Source: a virus
DNA length: 40,048 bases
Virus record (IMG/VR): IMGVR_UViG_3300017934_000002
Location: 1 to 40,048 of that record
Reading direction: 5' to 3' (one strand)
Shown: positions 15,389 through 23,141 of the stretch, piece after piece
How positions within the stretch are numbered: the first letter of the stretch is position 1
How the letters are laid out: each line of letters begins with the position of its first letter
Translations under genes and position numbers: made by a program
The notes under the pieces: generated by a model
What the model was told of the DNA's origin: nothing
The model's input: the letters and a program-made list of their open reading frames with translations, nothing else
The model's database searches: none

Positions 15389-16683
15389 TTGTCGATGCCC
15401 TCCGCTTTGATTTCGTACGTGCCCCCGGCGAACTCCAAGGACTTGTCACGGGTTCGGTAGATCAATTGAGGACCGTACCCGACTTTGCTATGCCTGCCCA
15501 TGGCCGTTACCGTCGTACCCGCCTTGTGGAAGTACAGGGCCGTACCGCCGTCCGAGCCGAGATGGTCTTTCGTCGTAAAGTAGCGGATTTCCGCGACTTC
15601 GCCGACCACGTTCTTTTCATGCGGCCATTCCTCCAGGTGAAACTCTGCCGCGTCTAATTCCTGGTCGCCGCCTTCGATGAAAAGCTGATTCTTCTCTTCA
15701 TTCGAGGCCAAGATTGCGCCATCGAAGCCCACGATGCGATGACGGTAGCCGTCTTCCCCGTCCACCACCAGCAGTTCCAACGAGCCGAGCTCGGCCAGGT
15801 GCATATGGTGATGCACGCGAGCTCGCACCGCCGTTTCGCGCGTGGACGGCCGCCCGTGGAACTGTTCGTAAACGGCAGCGGCTTCAGAGGCGGGATTGGG
15901 GTGATGCAGCCCCGAGCTTACCGGAGCCGCACGCGAAATCCGTTCCAGAAACTGGATGTCACTCAAGGACACGCTCTGTCTGGCGCCATCGAGCCAAGCG
16001 GCCACGCGCTCACGAGCCGCCGCCGCCTTGTTGCCGCGTTCACCACCCCGACGCGACAGATCAAGAGCACGCGCGGCGCGGTCCCGCAAATCGTCAGGCA
16101 CGCGATTCCGTTTCTTTGCCGCCGCCCGCTTTCCCGCTTTCGCCCGCCTGGTCAATTCGGCTTGCCCGTACTTCCGCCGTTCCATCGCTGCGCAGACTGC
16201 GCGCGGATCGTAGGCGCCGCCTTTGGCCGCCACCGCTTCAACGCATCGTTGAAATTCGCCTTCGGTTCCAGCCGGGTTCAATCGATGCCAGGCGTCGATG
16301 AAATCCTTGACGGCCCGCTCTGATGGGAAGGTCGCCAGCGAATTGAGCGAAGTCTTCCAGCCGCCCGGGACCGGCCAGATCGTATGCCCGTGGTAGAGCC
16401 GGATTTCAGCGTTCGATGAGAAATGGCCACGCGCCGATGGATTCGCCGTCAAAAACTCATGGAGAGAGCCGCCACGCGCGTAATGGGCTTTCAGTTTGCG
16501 CTCCAGATCGGGATCGTCCAACTTCCGGCGCATCCGCTCCTGTTCGCGCTGCTTCGATTCGCGCACGGATGGGCCGAGAGCAGACCGGGGAGAGGACGCG
16601 CGTGTCCGCGTAACGCGGTACGTGGTACGCCTTCCAAGCGGTTGCCCCGCTCCGAAAGGCCAGATGTTGGCGCGCTTCTTCAT
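15385..16683 (-). CDS. Multi-domain hypothetical virion-associated protein, 432 aa
   Basis: A basic, disordered N-terminus (about 1-60) leads to an FSSNAEIRLYHGHTIWPVPGG segment. A helical region follows with CVEAVAAKGGAYDPRAVCAAMERRKYGQAELTRRA, and then a conserved-looking C-terminal domain with HHHMHLAELGSLELLVVDG, LFIEGGDQELD and VAEIRYFTTKDHLG. Similar arrangements seem familiar from metagenomic phages, but I know no function. It lies in the structural block. A copy of the dispersed palindrome is at 16594-16610. Confidence 0.68.
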   Translation of the reverse strand: MKKRANIWPFGAGQPLGRRTTYRVTRTRASSPRSALGPSVRESKQREQERMRRKLDDPDLERKLKAHYARGGSLHEFLTANPSARGHFSSNAEIRLYHGHTIWPVPGGWKTSLNSLATFPSERAVKDFIDAWHRLNPAGTEGEFQRCVEAVAAKGGAYDPRAVCAAMERRKYGQAELTRRAKAGKRAAAKKRNRVPDDLRDRAARALDLSRRGGERGNKAAAARERVAAWLDGARQSVSLSDIQFLERISRAAPVSSGLHHPNPASEAAAVYEQFHGRPSTRETAVRARVHHHMHLAELGSLELLVVDGEDGYRHRIVGFDGAILASNEEKNQLFIEGGDQELDAAEFHLEEWPHEKNVVGEVAEIRYFTTKDHLGSDGGTALYFHKAGTTVTAMGRHSKVGYGPQLIYRTRDKSLEFAGGTYEIKAEGIDK

Positions 16684-16684
16684 T

Positions 16685-16715
16685 ACATCCCCGGTTTATC
16701 GAGCGTCATTTTCAA
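16685..16715. repeat. 31-bp direct repeat at a gene junction, copy 1
   Basis: Matches 16913-16943 with one mismatch (core CCCCGGTTTATCGAGCGTCA). In both copies it lies immediately before the start of a minus-strand gene and can encode MTLDKPGM in one frame, so a gene junction has been duplicated. Confidence 0.9.
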
Positions 16716-16911
16716 CGGATCGCCGCCTTGTCCCACCCAAACCTTGCAAGTCCAACCGCAGTTTGCTTTCAAGCATTTGAAGCTCTTCTCCGAGAACCCA
16801 CTGAAGCAACGTAGCCGAGGCACCAAGAATCGCCGCCAATAAGGGACTCTCTGGCACGGCCATTTCACTCAGTTCCCTGAACTTCTCTCGAATTTCGGTT
16901 TCTGTCCGCAT
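16696..16911 (-). CDS. Hypothetical small protein, 71 aa
   Basis: Begins MRTETEIREKFRELSEMAVPESPLL, with a central hydrophobic helix (LAAILGASATLLQWVLG) and a charged amphipathic C-terminal half. Start at ATG 16911 (TGATG with the previous stop); a GTG three bases earlier is possible. Probably membrane-associated. Function unknown. Confidence 0.62.
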   Translation of the reverse strand: MRTETEIREKFRELSEMAVPESPLLAAILGASATLLQWVLGEELQMLESKLRLDLQGLGGTRRRSVENDAR

Positions 16912-17096
16912 CACATCCCCGGTTTATCGAGCGTCATCTTCAAGGCCGCCACAGCGGGCGCCATGCCGATCAATCCGCCCTTGCAAAAAGCCCATGGGTC
17001 TTGCCAGGGCGCTTTGTCTTGCACCGAAGCGACCGTACAGAATCCGCCCAGGAAGCCCAGGAACAAACTCAAGATCCATCGGTGGGTGTTCGTCAT
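16911..17096 (-). CDS. Small membrane protein, 61 aa
   Basis: Has an N-terminal transmembrane helix (ILSLFLGFLGGFCTVASV), a Trp/Cys loop and a second weakly hydrophobic segment (GLIGMAPAVAAL), ending MTLDKPGM from the junction repeat. Its start shares a 26-base divergent gap with the plus-strand gene at 17123. Function unknown. Confidence 0.62.
   Translation of the reverse strand: MTNTHRWILSLFLGFLGGFCTVASVQDKAPWQDPWAFCKGGLIGMAPAVAALKMTLDKPGM
16913..16943. repeat. 31-bp direct repeat at a gene junction, copy 2
   Basis: Partner of 16685-16715. It forms the 3' end of the 61-aa gene and the translational entry to the 71-aa gene. Confidence 0.9.
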
Positions 17097-17122
17097 GCCG
17101 CCGCCTGAGATAAGATTGAGAG

Positions 17123-17260
17123 ATGACTCCTATCCAAACGTTCCTGTCCGCTTTTCTCGGCGGCCTCCTTGGCGCAATCGCTACAGGTTTCATTGCCTTC
17201 CACAGCGTTTTGCAAGCTATGAGAAAAATAGGGAACGGAGAAATAAAGCTGCCAGAGTGA
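17123..17260 (+). CDS. Small single-span membrane protein on the opposite strand, 45 aa, probably leaderless
   Basis: Encodes MTPIQTFLSAFLGGLLGAIA plus a second hydrophobic part and a charged tail (MRKIGNGEIKLPE). It exactly fills 17097-17262, the only gap in this part of the minus block, and its stop faces the stop at 17263 two bases away. TAAGAT lies 6 bases before the ATG with no clear Shine-Dalgarno, like other leaderless starts here. Phage small membrane or holin-like protein is possible. Confidence 0.55.
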   Translation: MTPIQTFLSAFLGGLLGAIATGFIAFHSVLQAMRKIGNGEIKLPE

Positions 17261-17262
17261 TT

Positions 17263-17637
17263 TCAAAACAGCCCTCCAGAAGTCTTGCGCTTGCGCGTTG
17301 GCGGGCCTTCGAGCCTTCGCGCCTCTTCGCGCAGTTTCGCCGCCTTCTCTTGCCGCGCCCGCTCCCCGGCCCCGGCGATGTAGCGGACCTTGCCCCGCAC
17401 CTTCTTGTAACCCCGGCTAGACGTGCTGAAGACCGAATACAGAACAAACAAGCCAAAAGCCCCAACCAAGGCTTCGCCCATGCCCCAAGTCGTGATATCG
17501 GAGGATGCAAACAGATTTGTTCCAAACAGGCCCGTACCGTCCAGCAAGCCCAGTCCGCACGCTCCGCAGCCGATTCCCGGCCCTTCAAAGGGATTTCCCG
17601 AGATTCGCTGAACCGTATTGGGAGATGGAACGTACAT
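17263..17637 (-). CDS. Met-Tyr membrane protein with basic C-terminus, 124 aa
   Basis: Begins MYVPSPNTVQRISGNPFEGPG, then a Gly/Cys turn, one transmembrane helix (LVGAFGLFVLYSVF) and a strongly basic tail (KKVRGKVRYIAGAGERARQEK, RKRKTSGGLF). A clear GGAGGT precedes the ATG. Tail charge suggests contact with nucleic acid or with the inner face of the particle (inference). Confidence 0.68.
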   Translation of the reverse strand: MYVPSPNTVQRISGNPFEGPGIGCGACGLGLLDGTGLFGTNLFASSDITTWGMGEALVGAFGLFVLYSVFSTSSRGYKKVRGKVRYIAGAGERARQEKAAKLREEARRLEGPPTRKRKTSGGLF

Positions 17638-17639
17638 GG

Positions 17640-18002
17640 CTACCTCCGCATCCCCATCAGCAGAATCATGCCAAAGCCCAAGCCTGCGACCAAGAGAATA
17701 GTAGTAGTGTCGATACCGGAACTTGGGGACGGAACCGCCGCAGGCGCAGCAGCCGCAGGGACGCTGGGCGCAGGCGCCGCAGGTGTGCCAGCAGCGCCAG
17801 GAGCCGGAACGATTGACACCGAGCCGTCGCTATTCGTGATCGGGATTCCAGCGCCGCCGCCCGGCGCAACCGGAGTCACCGAAGACGCGAACGGATTCCA
17901 GCAGACGCCCTGAAAAATATTGCTCCAAGAATCGCAGTCGATCACCGTGCCCGTGGAGGGATCAGTCTTGTAGAGTGTGCCCAAGCCGCGCCTCATGTAC
18001 AT
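17640..18002 (-). CDS. Met-Tyr/GLG tail-anchored membrane protein, 120 aa
   Basis: Start MYMRRGLGTLYK at ATG 18002, supported by GGGGAGGTTCGCC and by the shared N-terminal motif; the longer frame is rejected. A Gly/Pro/Ala-rich middle leads to a C-terminal transmembrane helix (ILLVAGLGFGMILL) ending MGMRR. Member of the Met-Tyr group. Function unknown. Confidence 0.68.
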   Translation of the reverse strand: MYMRRGLGTLYKTDPSTGTVIDCDSWSNIFQGVCWNPFASSVTPVAPGGGAGIPITNSDGSVSIVPAPGAAGTPAAPAPSVPAAAAPAAVPSPSSGIDTTTILLVAGLGFGMILLMGMRR

Positions 18003-18030
18003 GGCGAACCTCCCCGGCGTACCGTGTACA

Positions 18031-18123
18031 TCACGCCCGCCTCCAGGACATGCAGCGCTCCTGTTTCGCACGCAACCGCTGAATGCCGACTGATTTTCGA
18101 TACGACCGAAAACGCCGCCTCAC
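18031..18123 (-). CDS. Possible tiny basic peptide gene, 30 aa
   Basis: GTG 18123 overlaps the previous TGA as GTGA, giving an Arg-rich peptide (VRRRFRSYRKSVGIQRLRAK...). It fills most of the gap 18003-18119, and GGAGGCGGGCG at its end could serve a following 12-codon ORF (MYTVRRGGSPCT). Coupling and packing are the only support. Confidence 0.3.
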   Translation of the reverse strand: MRRRFRSYRKSVGIQRLRAKQERCMSWRRA

Positions 18124-18341
18124 AGCCGCCCTCCAATCGCATCCCGCAGCGCCTTCCCGAAACCATCGGACAGCAGATTGCGTTTCGGAACGCCTATCCT
18201 CTTTATTGCGCTCTCAGCAGCAGGCTTCAGGTAGTCCCAGAGCAGAAACCCGGCCCGAGGCTCCAAACGTGTCCGCGTGACGCGCTCTGCGAGACCCAAC
18301 AGCAGCAGATCGGCCCGCCCGGTGGGATTCGCCCGTTTCAT
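18120..18341 (-). CDS. Small basic protein, 73 aa
   Basis: Starts MKRANPTGRADLLLLGLAERV with ATGA overlap to the upstream stop. Contains a short hydrophobic stretch and a basic helical C-terminus (AIKRIGVPKRNLLSDGFGKALRDAI). Function unknown. Confidence 0.6.
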   Translation of the reverse strand: MKRANPTGRADLLLLGLAERVTRTRLEPRAGFLLWDYLKPAAESAIKRIGVPKRNLLSDGFGKALRDAIGGRL

Positions 18342-18652
18342 CGGCGCGAACCTCCAACCACCGAAACCAGAACCAAGGCCGCAATGCCGAAGCCGAGCAG
18401 CATGGCATTCTTGTTGAGCCAGGCCGTAACCGATGAACTTGTAGGCCCTCCTGTCGGATTCGCCGCCGTAGCCGCAGCCAGAGACGCGCGCTGAATGGCC
18501 GCCGTGATGTACGCTTGCGTCGAAGCGTCTACTTCGATGCATAGCCCGGTAGTTGGGTCCGCTACTCCCGTATCACAGCCCATTTGACCGGCTGCGATTC
18601 CCGCGCCGAGCGGCCCGCCCACGTCGGATTGTCCAAGCCCACAGGTGTACAT
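18338..18652 (-). CDS. Met-Tyr/GLG tail-anchored membrane protein, 104 aa
   Basis: Begins MYTCGLGQSDVGGPLGAG. The middle includes CDTGVADPTTGLCIEVDASTQ, possibly one disulphide, and an Ala/Thr-rich helix. The end is a transmembrane helix (AMLLGFGIAALVLVSVV) followed by GGSRR. Typical of the Met-Tyr group in this unit; probably a virion-membrane protein (inference). Confidence 0.7.
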   Translation of the reverse strand: MYTCGLGQSDVGGPLGAGIAAGQMGCDTGVADPTTGLCIEVDASTQAYITAAIQRASLAAATAANPTGGPTSSSVTAWLNKNAMLLGFGIAALVLVSVVGGSRR

Positions 18653-18665
18653 AGGCCCTTGCCCT

Positions 18666-19250
18666 TTACGTTCCGGTTGTCCAATAGCCGTAACCGCGTC
18701 GATGACGTTCGATCAAATCTCCCAAACCCGCGAACGCTCCTAACCCGCCAGGGCCGATGCCGGCGAGTCCGGTAGCGGCTTTGATGACCGGAGCTTGCGC
18801 GGACCAATAGTCGGTAAACGCGAGTTGGCCAGGACCGTACGCCGCCGAGAACGTCTGTCCCATGATGTTGTTGGCGTAGTAGTTCCAGTGATCGCCCGAC
18901 ATTTTGCCCGAGACAAGGTTCGGATCAGCGGATGCCGCCTTCTGGATCGCTACAGCTAGAGCGTCCATGCTGGCAGCGGGAGCCGCCTGCGCCGTCGCCG
19001 CAGCTTTGGCCTGTTCGTACAACGCCGCTTCCTGAATCTGTTGAGCGGTCGCACTGGAAGGAGCGCCCGTAGCGCCGGCCGTGCCATACTGCGCGGTGAA
19101 GGCCTGCTGCTGCGCCGAGGTTAGCGCGTTCCATTGCGCCTGCGTACCGCCCTGCGAAGTCCACGAGGCCGGCGCGGAGAAAAATTGCTGGTAGACGAAG
19201 TAGCCGCCCACCGCCAGCGCACCGAACAGAACTAGATTGCTCGATTCCAT
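18666..19250 (-). CDS. Membrane-anchored Ala/Gln-rich protein, 194 aa
   Basis: ATG 19250 follows AAAGG. The N-terminal transmembrane helix (NLVLFGALAVGGYFVYQQFF) leads to an Ala/Gln/Thr-rich coiled region. A globular segment has GDHWNYYANNIMGQTFSAAYGPGQLAFTDYW, and the tail is Gly-rich (LGAFAGLGDLIERHRRGYGYW). I prefer this start to the 398-aa frame, whose front part overlaps another gene. Function unknown. Confidence 0.68.
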   Translation of the reverse strand: MESSNLVLFGALAVGGYFVYQQFFSAPASWTSQGGTQAQWNALTSAQQQAFTAQYGTAGATGAPSSATAQQIQEAALYEQAKAAATAQAAPAASMDALAVAIQKAASADPNLVSGKMSGDHWNYYANNIMGQTFSAAYGPGQLAFTDYWSAQAPVIKAATGLAGIGPGGLGAFAGLGDLIERHRRGYGYWTTGT

Positions 19251-19257
19251 AAGCCTT

Positions 19258-19911
19258 TCACCCCGCAAGTTTGAAAACCAGAAACACGCCCGCCGCGATC
19301 GCCAGCAGCGGCAGAAAAGACGATCCCGCCGGCAACAGCGTCGAAACCGCCGATGCTGCGGAAGCCGCAACCGAATCCTCCACCACGTTCGGATCGTTCG
19401 CAATCGGGTCTCTGTAGCCGTTGAACCAGTTCCAGCACTCGCCGGCCGCAGGCGTGCCCCACGCTGGAACCGAAGAGGCCGGTTGTTTCCAGATACACGC
19501 GCCGGCTTGCCGATCCGTGATGCACCGCTGCCCCGCCGTCGTGTTCGTGCCTTGACACTGAGCGACCAGGGAGGCCCACACGCGATCAAAGTTGGACAAG
19601 GCCGCGGCTTGGTTGGATTGCGACCGTGGGGCCGGAAGCGCGAAGTAGGCCGCGATGTTCTGTTGCAGAGCCTTTTCCGCCGCATTCGCCCAATCGGACG
19701 TGATAATGCAGGACTCTCCGCACCCGGAGTTTTCGATTGCCGAGACGACCGCCGAGACCGCCATGATTCCAGCCGCGATGAACGCGCCGGCCACCGGGAC
19801 TCCCACGCCGATAGCGCCGGCAAGCGGAGCGGCGCCAGCGGCCACTGCGACAGGCTGTCCAATCGCCGCGATCTGCCCCGCGCTCTGTCCCATGCCCCGC
19901 ATGACGTACAT
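19258..19911 (-). CDS. Met-Tyr/GMG membrane protein with cysteine-rich ectodomain, 217 aa
   Basis: Start chosen at ATG 19911 (MYVMRGMGQSAGQ), matching the group; a GTG at 19920 is the alternative. A first hydrophobic segment (PLAGAIGVGVPVAGAFIAAGIMAVSAV) is followed by about 120 residues with six or more cysteines (SGCGESCII, CQGTNTTAGQRC, ACIW, CWNW). The C-terminal helix is LLPLLAIAAGVFLVFKLAG. The cysteine-rich middle is probably exported and disulphide-bonded. Confidence 0.68.
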   Translation of the reverse strand: MYVMRGMGQSAGQIAAIGQPVAVAAGAAPLAGAIGVGVPVAGAFIAAGIMAVSAVVSAIENSGCGESCIITSDWANAAEKALQQNIAAYFALPAPRSQSNQAAALSNFDRVWASLVAQCQGTNTTAGQRCITDRQAGACIWKQPASSVPAWGTPAAGECWNWFNGYRDPIANDPNVVEDSVAASAASAVSTLLPAGSSFLPLLAIAAGVFLVFKLAG

Positions 19912-19916
19912 TCGTT

Positions 19917-21050
19917 TCACTTCTTCCTCATCAACAACACGACCACCGCCACCCCGGCGAGAAGCAGCAGCATCGTACCGCCGCCCGATCCGAAGGCCGC
20001 CGTTACCCCGCTTCCCACCGGGTACCCTGCGGCCTGCCTGAGAATTTGTCCGTTGGGTCCGACCACCGTGCCCGGCTGAATCGCACTCAGTTCGGCCAGC
20101 GTCAAGCCCGCTTTAGTGGCCGCCGTTATGGCGTTAGCCCAGGCAGCCGAATTGCTTGGAGATGGAACCGTGAACGAACCCGATGGCAGTGGAGCATTCA
20201 CGTTGTACGTGTCGGTCGGAGCGACTACAGGCGCGGTGTCGCCGTATTGCGCCTGATAGAGCATATCGGACGTAACGGTCACGTCTGACGCATCGTCTCC
20301 GAATCCCCGGCTGACGTATTCGTGCAGCCCGGTAAATCGAGAGGCCTGGTCCGGTATCGGCTGACCATCCGCGCTCCACACTTGGCGCCGGAACACGTCT
20401 TGCGCCGGCACTTCCCACCCCGGCGACTTTCCCGCATGAACGTCCAGCGCCAGGCGGACACGCGCGTCCGGTCCGGCAGTTTCGATAAGCGCCTGCGGGT
20501 AGACGTGCGTGAAGAGCGCCGGCTCTTCCGGATCGGCTGCAACCGTCACCAACTCGTAGCGGACGCCCAGGCAGCGAAGCAGCGCGCACACAAGCATCGT
20601 AAACGCCGAGCAGTCGCCGGCCGGATGCGGCATGCCGAGCAGCGCAATGGGGTCCACGATGAGTTGCTTCTTTTCCGGGAAGGCTGCGATCAGGGCCTTG
20701 AACTCGGAGTGCCGCATCGGCTCGACGGCGTACTTGACCCACCAGAAGACCGCCCGCGCCAGATTCGCCGATGAGCGCCGGCGCGATTCGCCGGAATCGG
20801 CGATGGGAATCCAGGGCGACATATCGAGATTCACGCCGCTGAACCGCGCTACCGCATCCCGCGCGGCAGCTTGCACTATCGGTTCCCCAGCGCAATGGTT
20901 GATGCCCAGGTAATGCCACGGACCCTCCGTAACCTTGCCGTTGCACATGAAGTCGATGGTTTGAGCCGTAGCGACGTCCGGGACGAGCGACGGCTGGAAG
21001 ACACCATAGAGGAGGCCAGATTGCGGAGCCATCACCGAAGATGAGAACAT
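19917..21050 (-). CDS. Transglutaminase-like protein with C-terminal membrane anchor, 377 aa
   Basis: The papain-fold transglutaminase-like core is visible: GDCSAFTMLVCALLRCLG (Cys147), FTHVYPQ (His182) and LALDVHAG (Asp203) form the expected Cys-His-Asp triad. Phage and bacterial members are thought to act as cysteine peptidases or cross-linking enzymes. A Thr/Pro/Ser-rich linker follows, and residues about 357-377 form a transmembrane helix ending RKK. First gene of the long minus unit; the region 20454-20470 holds a copy of the dispersed palindrome. Likely processes or cross-links virion or wall components (inference). Confidence 0.82.
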   Translation of the reverse strand: MFSSSVMAPQSGLLYGVFQPSLVPDVATAQTIDFMCNGKVTEGPWHYLGINHCAGEPIVQAAARDAVARFSGVNLDMSPWIPIADSGESRRRSSANLARAVFWWVKYAVEPMRHSEFKALIAAFPEKKQLIVDPIALLGMPHPAGDCSAFTMLVCALLRCLGVRYELVTVAADPEEPALFTHVYPQALIETAGPDARVRLALDVHAGKSPGWEVPAQDVFRRQVWSADGQPIPDQASRFTGLHEYVSRGFGDDASDVTVTSDMLYQAQYGDTAPVVAPTDTYNVNAPLPSGSFTVPSPSNSAAWANAITAATKAGLTLAELSAIQPGTVVGPNGQILRQAAGYPVGSGVTAAFGSGGGTMLLLLAGVAVVVLLMRKK

Positions 21051-21172
21051 ACCCCACCCCCATCAGTAAACATCACAAAGCACAAGTTGATAGCTTAGGT
21101 GTACTATAAGGCGAATGCCCCTTAACGCCCCAAAAACGCCCCATTTTGCCAATGTAGGAGCCAAAAAACTTC
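21051..21172. promoter_or_regulatory. Divergent control region with three GGGGCRTT direct repeats
   Basis: It separates the long minus unit from the plus unit. On the minus strand GGGGCGTT, GGGGCGTT and GGGGCATT occur at 21135-21142, 21124-21131 and 21114-21121, spaced 11 and 10 bases, one helical turn each. A TATAGT box for the minus direction follows in CCTTATAGTACACC. TAGGAG precedes the plus start. This looks like an activator or repressor array that sets the late switch (inference). Confidence 0.6.
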
Positions 21173-22651
21173 ATGCCGAGAAGTGAAAAGACCACCAAAA
21201 CAGCCACCGCGACCGCGGAGACCGAACCGCCAGAGGCCGCGCCGTCTGAAAAAAAGCGCATCGGGCGCCCGCCCAAGTCCGAAGACCGCATCCCCCGCGT
21301 CTTGAGCTTTTTCAACCGGGTATCGGCCATCGAAAAAGACGATTGGGGGCAGCGCGCCTTCATCAAGGTCTACCGGCTAGAACCGTCGATAGACCGGACT
21401 CGACTCGGAGAGCCAAAGCACATCGCAAAGTACTCCGAGCCGATTGACGAGGACAGGATCAAGAGCGACCACGGCAGCGGACGATACCGTCTCTACCTCA
21501 ATTTCAAAGCGCCCACCGAGAAGACCGAGCGGGAACTCGATTCGATGGAAATCGACATCCTGGACATGAACTTCCCGCCCAAACTCGCCCGTGGAGAATG
21601 GCTCGATATCCCCTACAACAAGAAATGGGAATGGTGCAGGGCCATGCTTCCCAAGACCGACGCCGAGCAGATCCAACAAAAGACATCGGCCACCGGAGAC
21701 CTCGTAGAAGCCCTGGACGTGCTCGACCGCGTGCAATCGCGCGCCGAGGACCGGATGCGACCGCAGCAGCCGCAGCCGAATCAGACGCTCGATATCATCC
21801 GCGGCGTCAAAGAACTCATGCCGCCGCCGCCCGCTCCCGCGCCGCCCGCCACCGAGAATAAGATGCTCGATACGGTTGTGGCGCTACTCACCAAGCAGAT
21901 CGACCGGGACGCCACCGAAGCCGCCGAGCTTCGCAAGGAAATCCGCGAGATGCGCGAGAAGCCCAACCAGGAGAAGAAAGGCCCCTTCGGATCGCTCAAG
22001 GACATCGTTACGGAAGTGAAGGGGATTCTGCCGGACCTCAAGGAGATGTTCCCCGGCTTCGCAGCCAAGGCCGGAGAACTCGCAACCAGCGTAGCGCGGT
22101 CCCGCATGTCCGGAGATCAAGAGTTTTGGCAACCAACCATCGGCAAGCTCGTTGACGGGGTAATGCCGATCATTCAGATGACGACGGCCAAGTTCATGTC
22201 CGGCCGCCCGCCGCAGCCACAGCCGGGCACAGGACAGCCAGGACCGCAGCCCCGGATTCCCGGCGCCGCGCCAGACCAGCCGCCGACCGTAGCCGCGCCG
22301 AATGGTTCCGCCGCAGCCCCGCCGGCCGCAGGACCGCCAGCGCTGAGTTTCCTGCACCGAATCGCGCCGGCCTTAATGAATCATTTGCGAGACGACATGA
22401 GCGGAGGCGACTTCGCGGAATGGATGTTCTCGGGCTTCGGCCCGGAAATCGACAACCTCAGTTGGGTTTCGATCAAGAACGCCATCGGAGCGGACGCCAT
22501 TGTCGAGATGTTCCGGGACTCGCCCTACTGGCAAGAGCTTCAATTGATCGAAGCCAAGTTTATCAAATTCGTGCAGGAATTCTGCGCGTGGCAACCCGGT
22601 GCGGAGGAGCAGACCTTGACCCCGCCCTATGAAGAACTGGAGGCCAACTAG
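21173..22651 (+). CDS. Large hypothetical protein with proline-rich linkers, 492 aa
   Basis: N-terminal 45 residues are Thr/Ala/Lys-rich and disordered, with KKRIGRPPKSEDR (AT-hook-like GRPPK). Residues about 45-130 form a domain with VYRLEPSI and DHGSGRYRLYLNFK. A coiled coil (EAAELRKEIREMREK) and two long Pro/Gln/Ala linkers follow, then a helical C-terminal domain (FLHRIAPALMNHLRDDMSGGDFAEWM). No Walker A motif is seen, so it is not the missing packaging ATPase in any standard form. DNA binding through the hook and a scaffold or portal-associated role are possible (inference). Confidence 0.7.
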   Translation: MPRSEKTTKTATATAETEPPEAAPSEKKRIGRPPKSEDRIPRVLSFFNRVSAIEKDDWGQRAFIKVYRLEPSIDRTRLGEPKHIAKYSEPIDEDRIKSDHGSGRYRLYLNFKAPTEKTERELDSMEIDILDMNFPPKLARGEWLDIPYNKKWEWCRAMLPKTDAEQIQQKTSATGDLVEALDVLDRVQSRAEDRMRPQQPQPNQTLDIIRGVKELMPPPPAPAPPATENKMLDTVVALLTKQIDRDATEAAELRKEIREMREKPNQEKKGPFGSLKDIVTEVKGILPDLKEMFPGFAAKAGELATSVARSRMSGDQEFWQPTIGKLVDGVMPIIQMTTAKFMSGRPPQPQPGTGQPGPQPRIPGAAPDQPPTVAAPNGSAAAPPAAGPPALSFLHRIAPALMNHLRDDMSGGDFAEWMFSGFGPEIDNLSWVSIKNAIGADAIVEMFRDSPYWQELQLIEAKFIKFVQEFCAWQPGAEEQTLTPPYEELEAN

Positions 22652-22653
22652 CC

Positions 22654-22833
22654 ATGAACCCATGGAACCCGCTCGGAATCCTTCAGTCCAAATTCGCGGG
22701 CCTGTACGTGCTTGGAAAATGTCTGGTGTACCTGGCCTATTTACCAGTCTCCAAACGCGCGCTGTGCATCAGGAGGCTTGACGTACTCGCCGGAACATGG
22801 ATGGTGAACGACCGTAGGAGAGAAAGACCATGA
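22654..22833 (+). CDS. Small basic/hydrophobic protein, 59 aa
   Basis: Starts MNPWNPLGILQSKFAGLYVLG, continues with a hydrophobic stretch (KCLVYLAYLPV) and ends in an Arg-rich tail (NDRRRERP). GGAGGCC lies upstream and the stop overlaps the next ATG as ATGA. Function unknown. Confidence 0.6.
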   Translation: MNPWNPLGILQSKFAGLYVLGKCLVYLAYLPVSKRALCIRRLDVLAGTWMVNDRRRERP

Positions 22834-23141
22834 CGCCCGCCGCAGCCGTGCCAGCCAGCGATGAGGCGATAGACGCCCTCATCGACCGCATGAAGCCGGA
22901 AATCCGCAAAGCGCTCAGGGCTATTCTGGAACAGGGACGCGCGGTCGATTCCTTCACTTGTCTAGAACAGCGCACCAAGCCAAATCTGAAATTGGTCATG
23001 TTCATCGCCCATGAAGCGCCCGCCGCCCTTCTCGCAAAAACAGCGGAAGGCATCCAAGAAATGGGAGCGATTTACGCGCGGCTCATCCCCGCGCTTGCCG
23101 CGCTCAACAAGTCTTTCCGAAAGGATACCAGCGCATCATGA
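22830..23141 (+). CDS. Hypothetical helical protein, 103 aa
   Basis: Mostly helical (DEAIDALIDRMKPEIRKALRAILEQG, AALLAKTAEGIQEMGAIYARL), soluble, with one Cys. ATGA overlap at both ends ties it to its neighbours. Function unknown. Confidence 0.62.
   Translation: MTPAAAVPASDEAIDALIDRMKPEIRKALRAILEQGRAVDSFTCLEQRTKPNLKLVMFIAHEAPAALLAKTAEGIQEMGAIYARLIPALAALNKSFRKDTSAS

Noticed and set aside
21173-22651. Packaging ATPase assignment for the 492-aa protein
   Set aside because: No Walker A or B motif could be found in the sequence despite the tempting position at the start of a unit.
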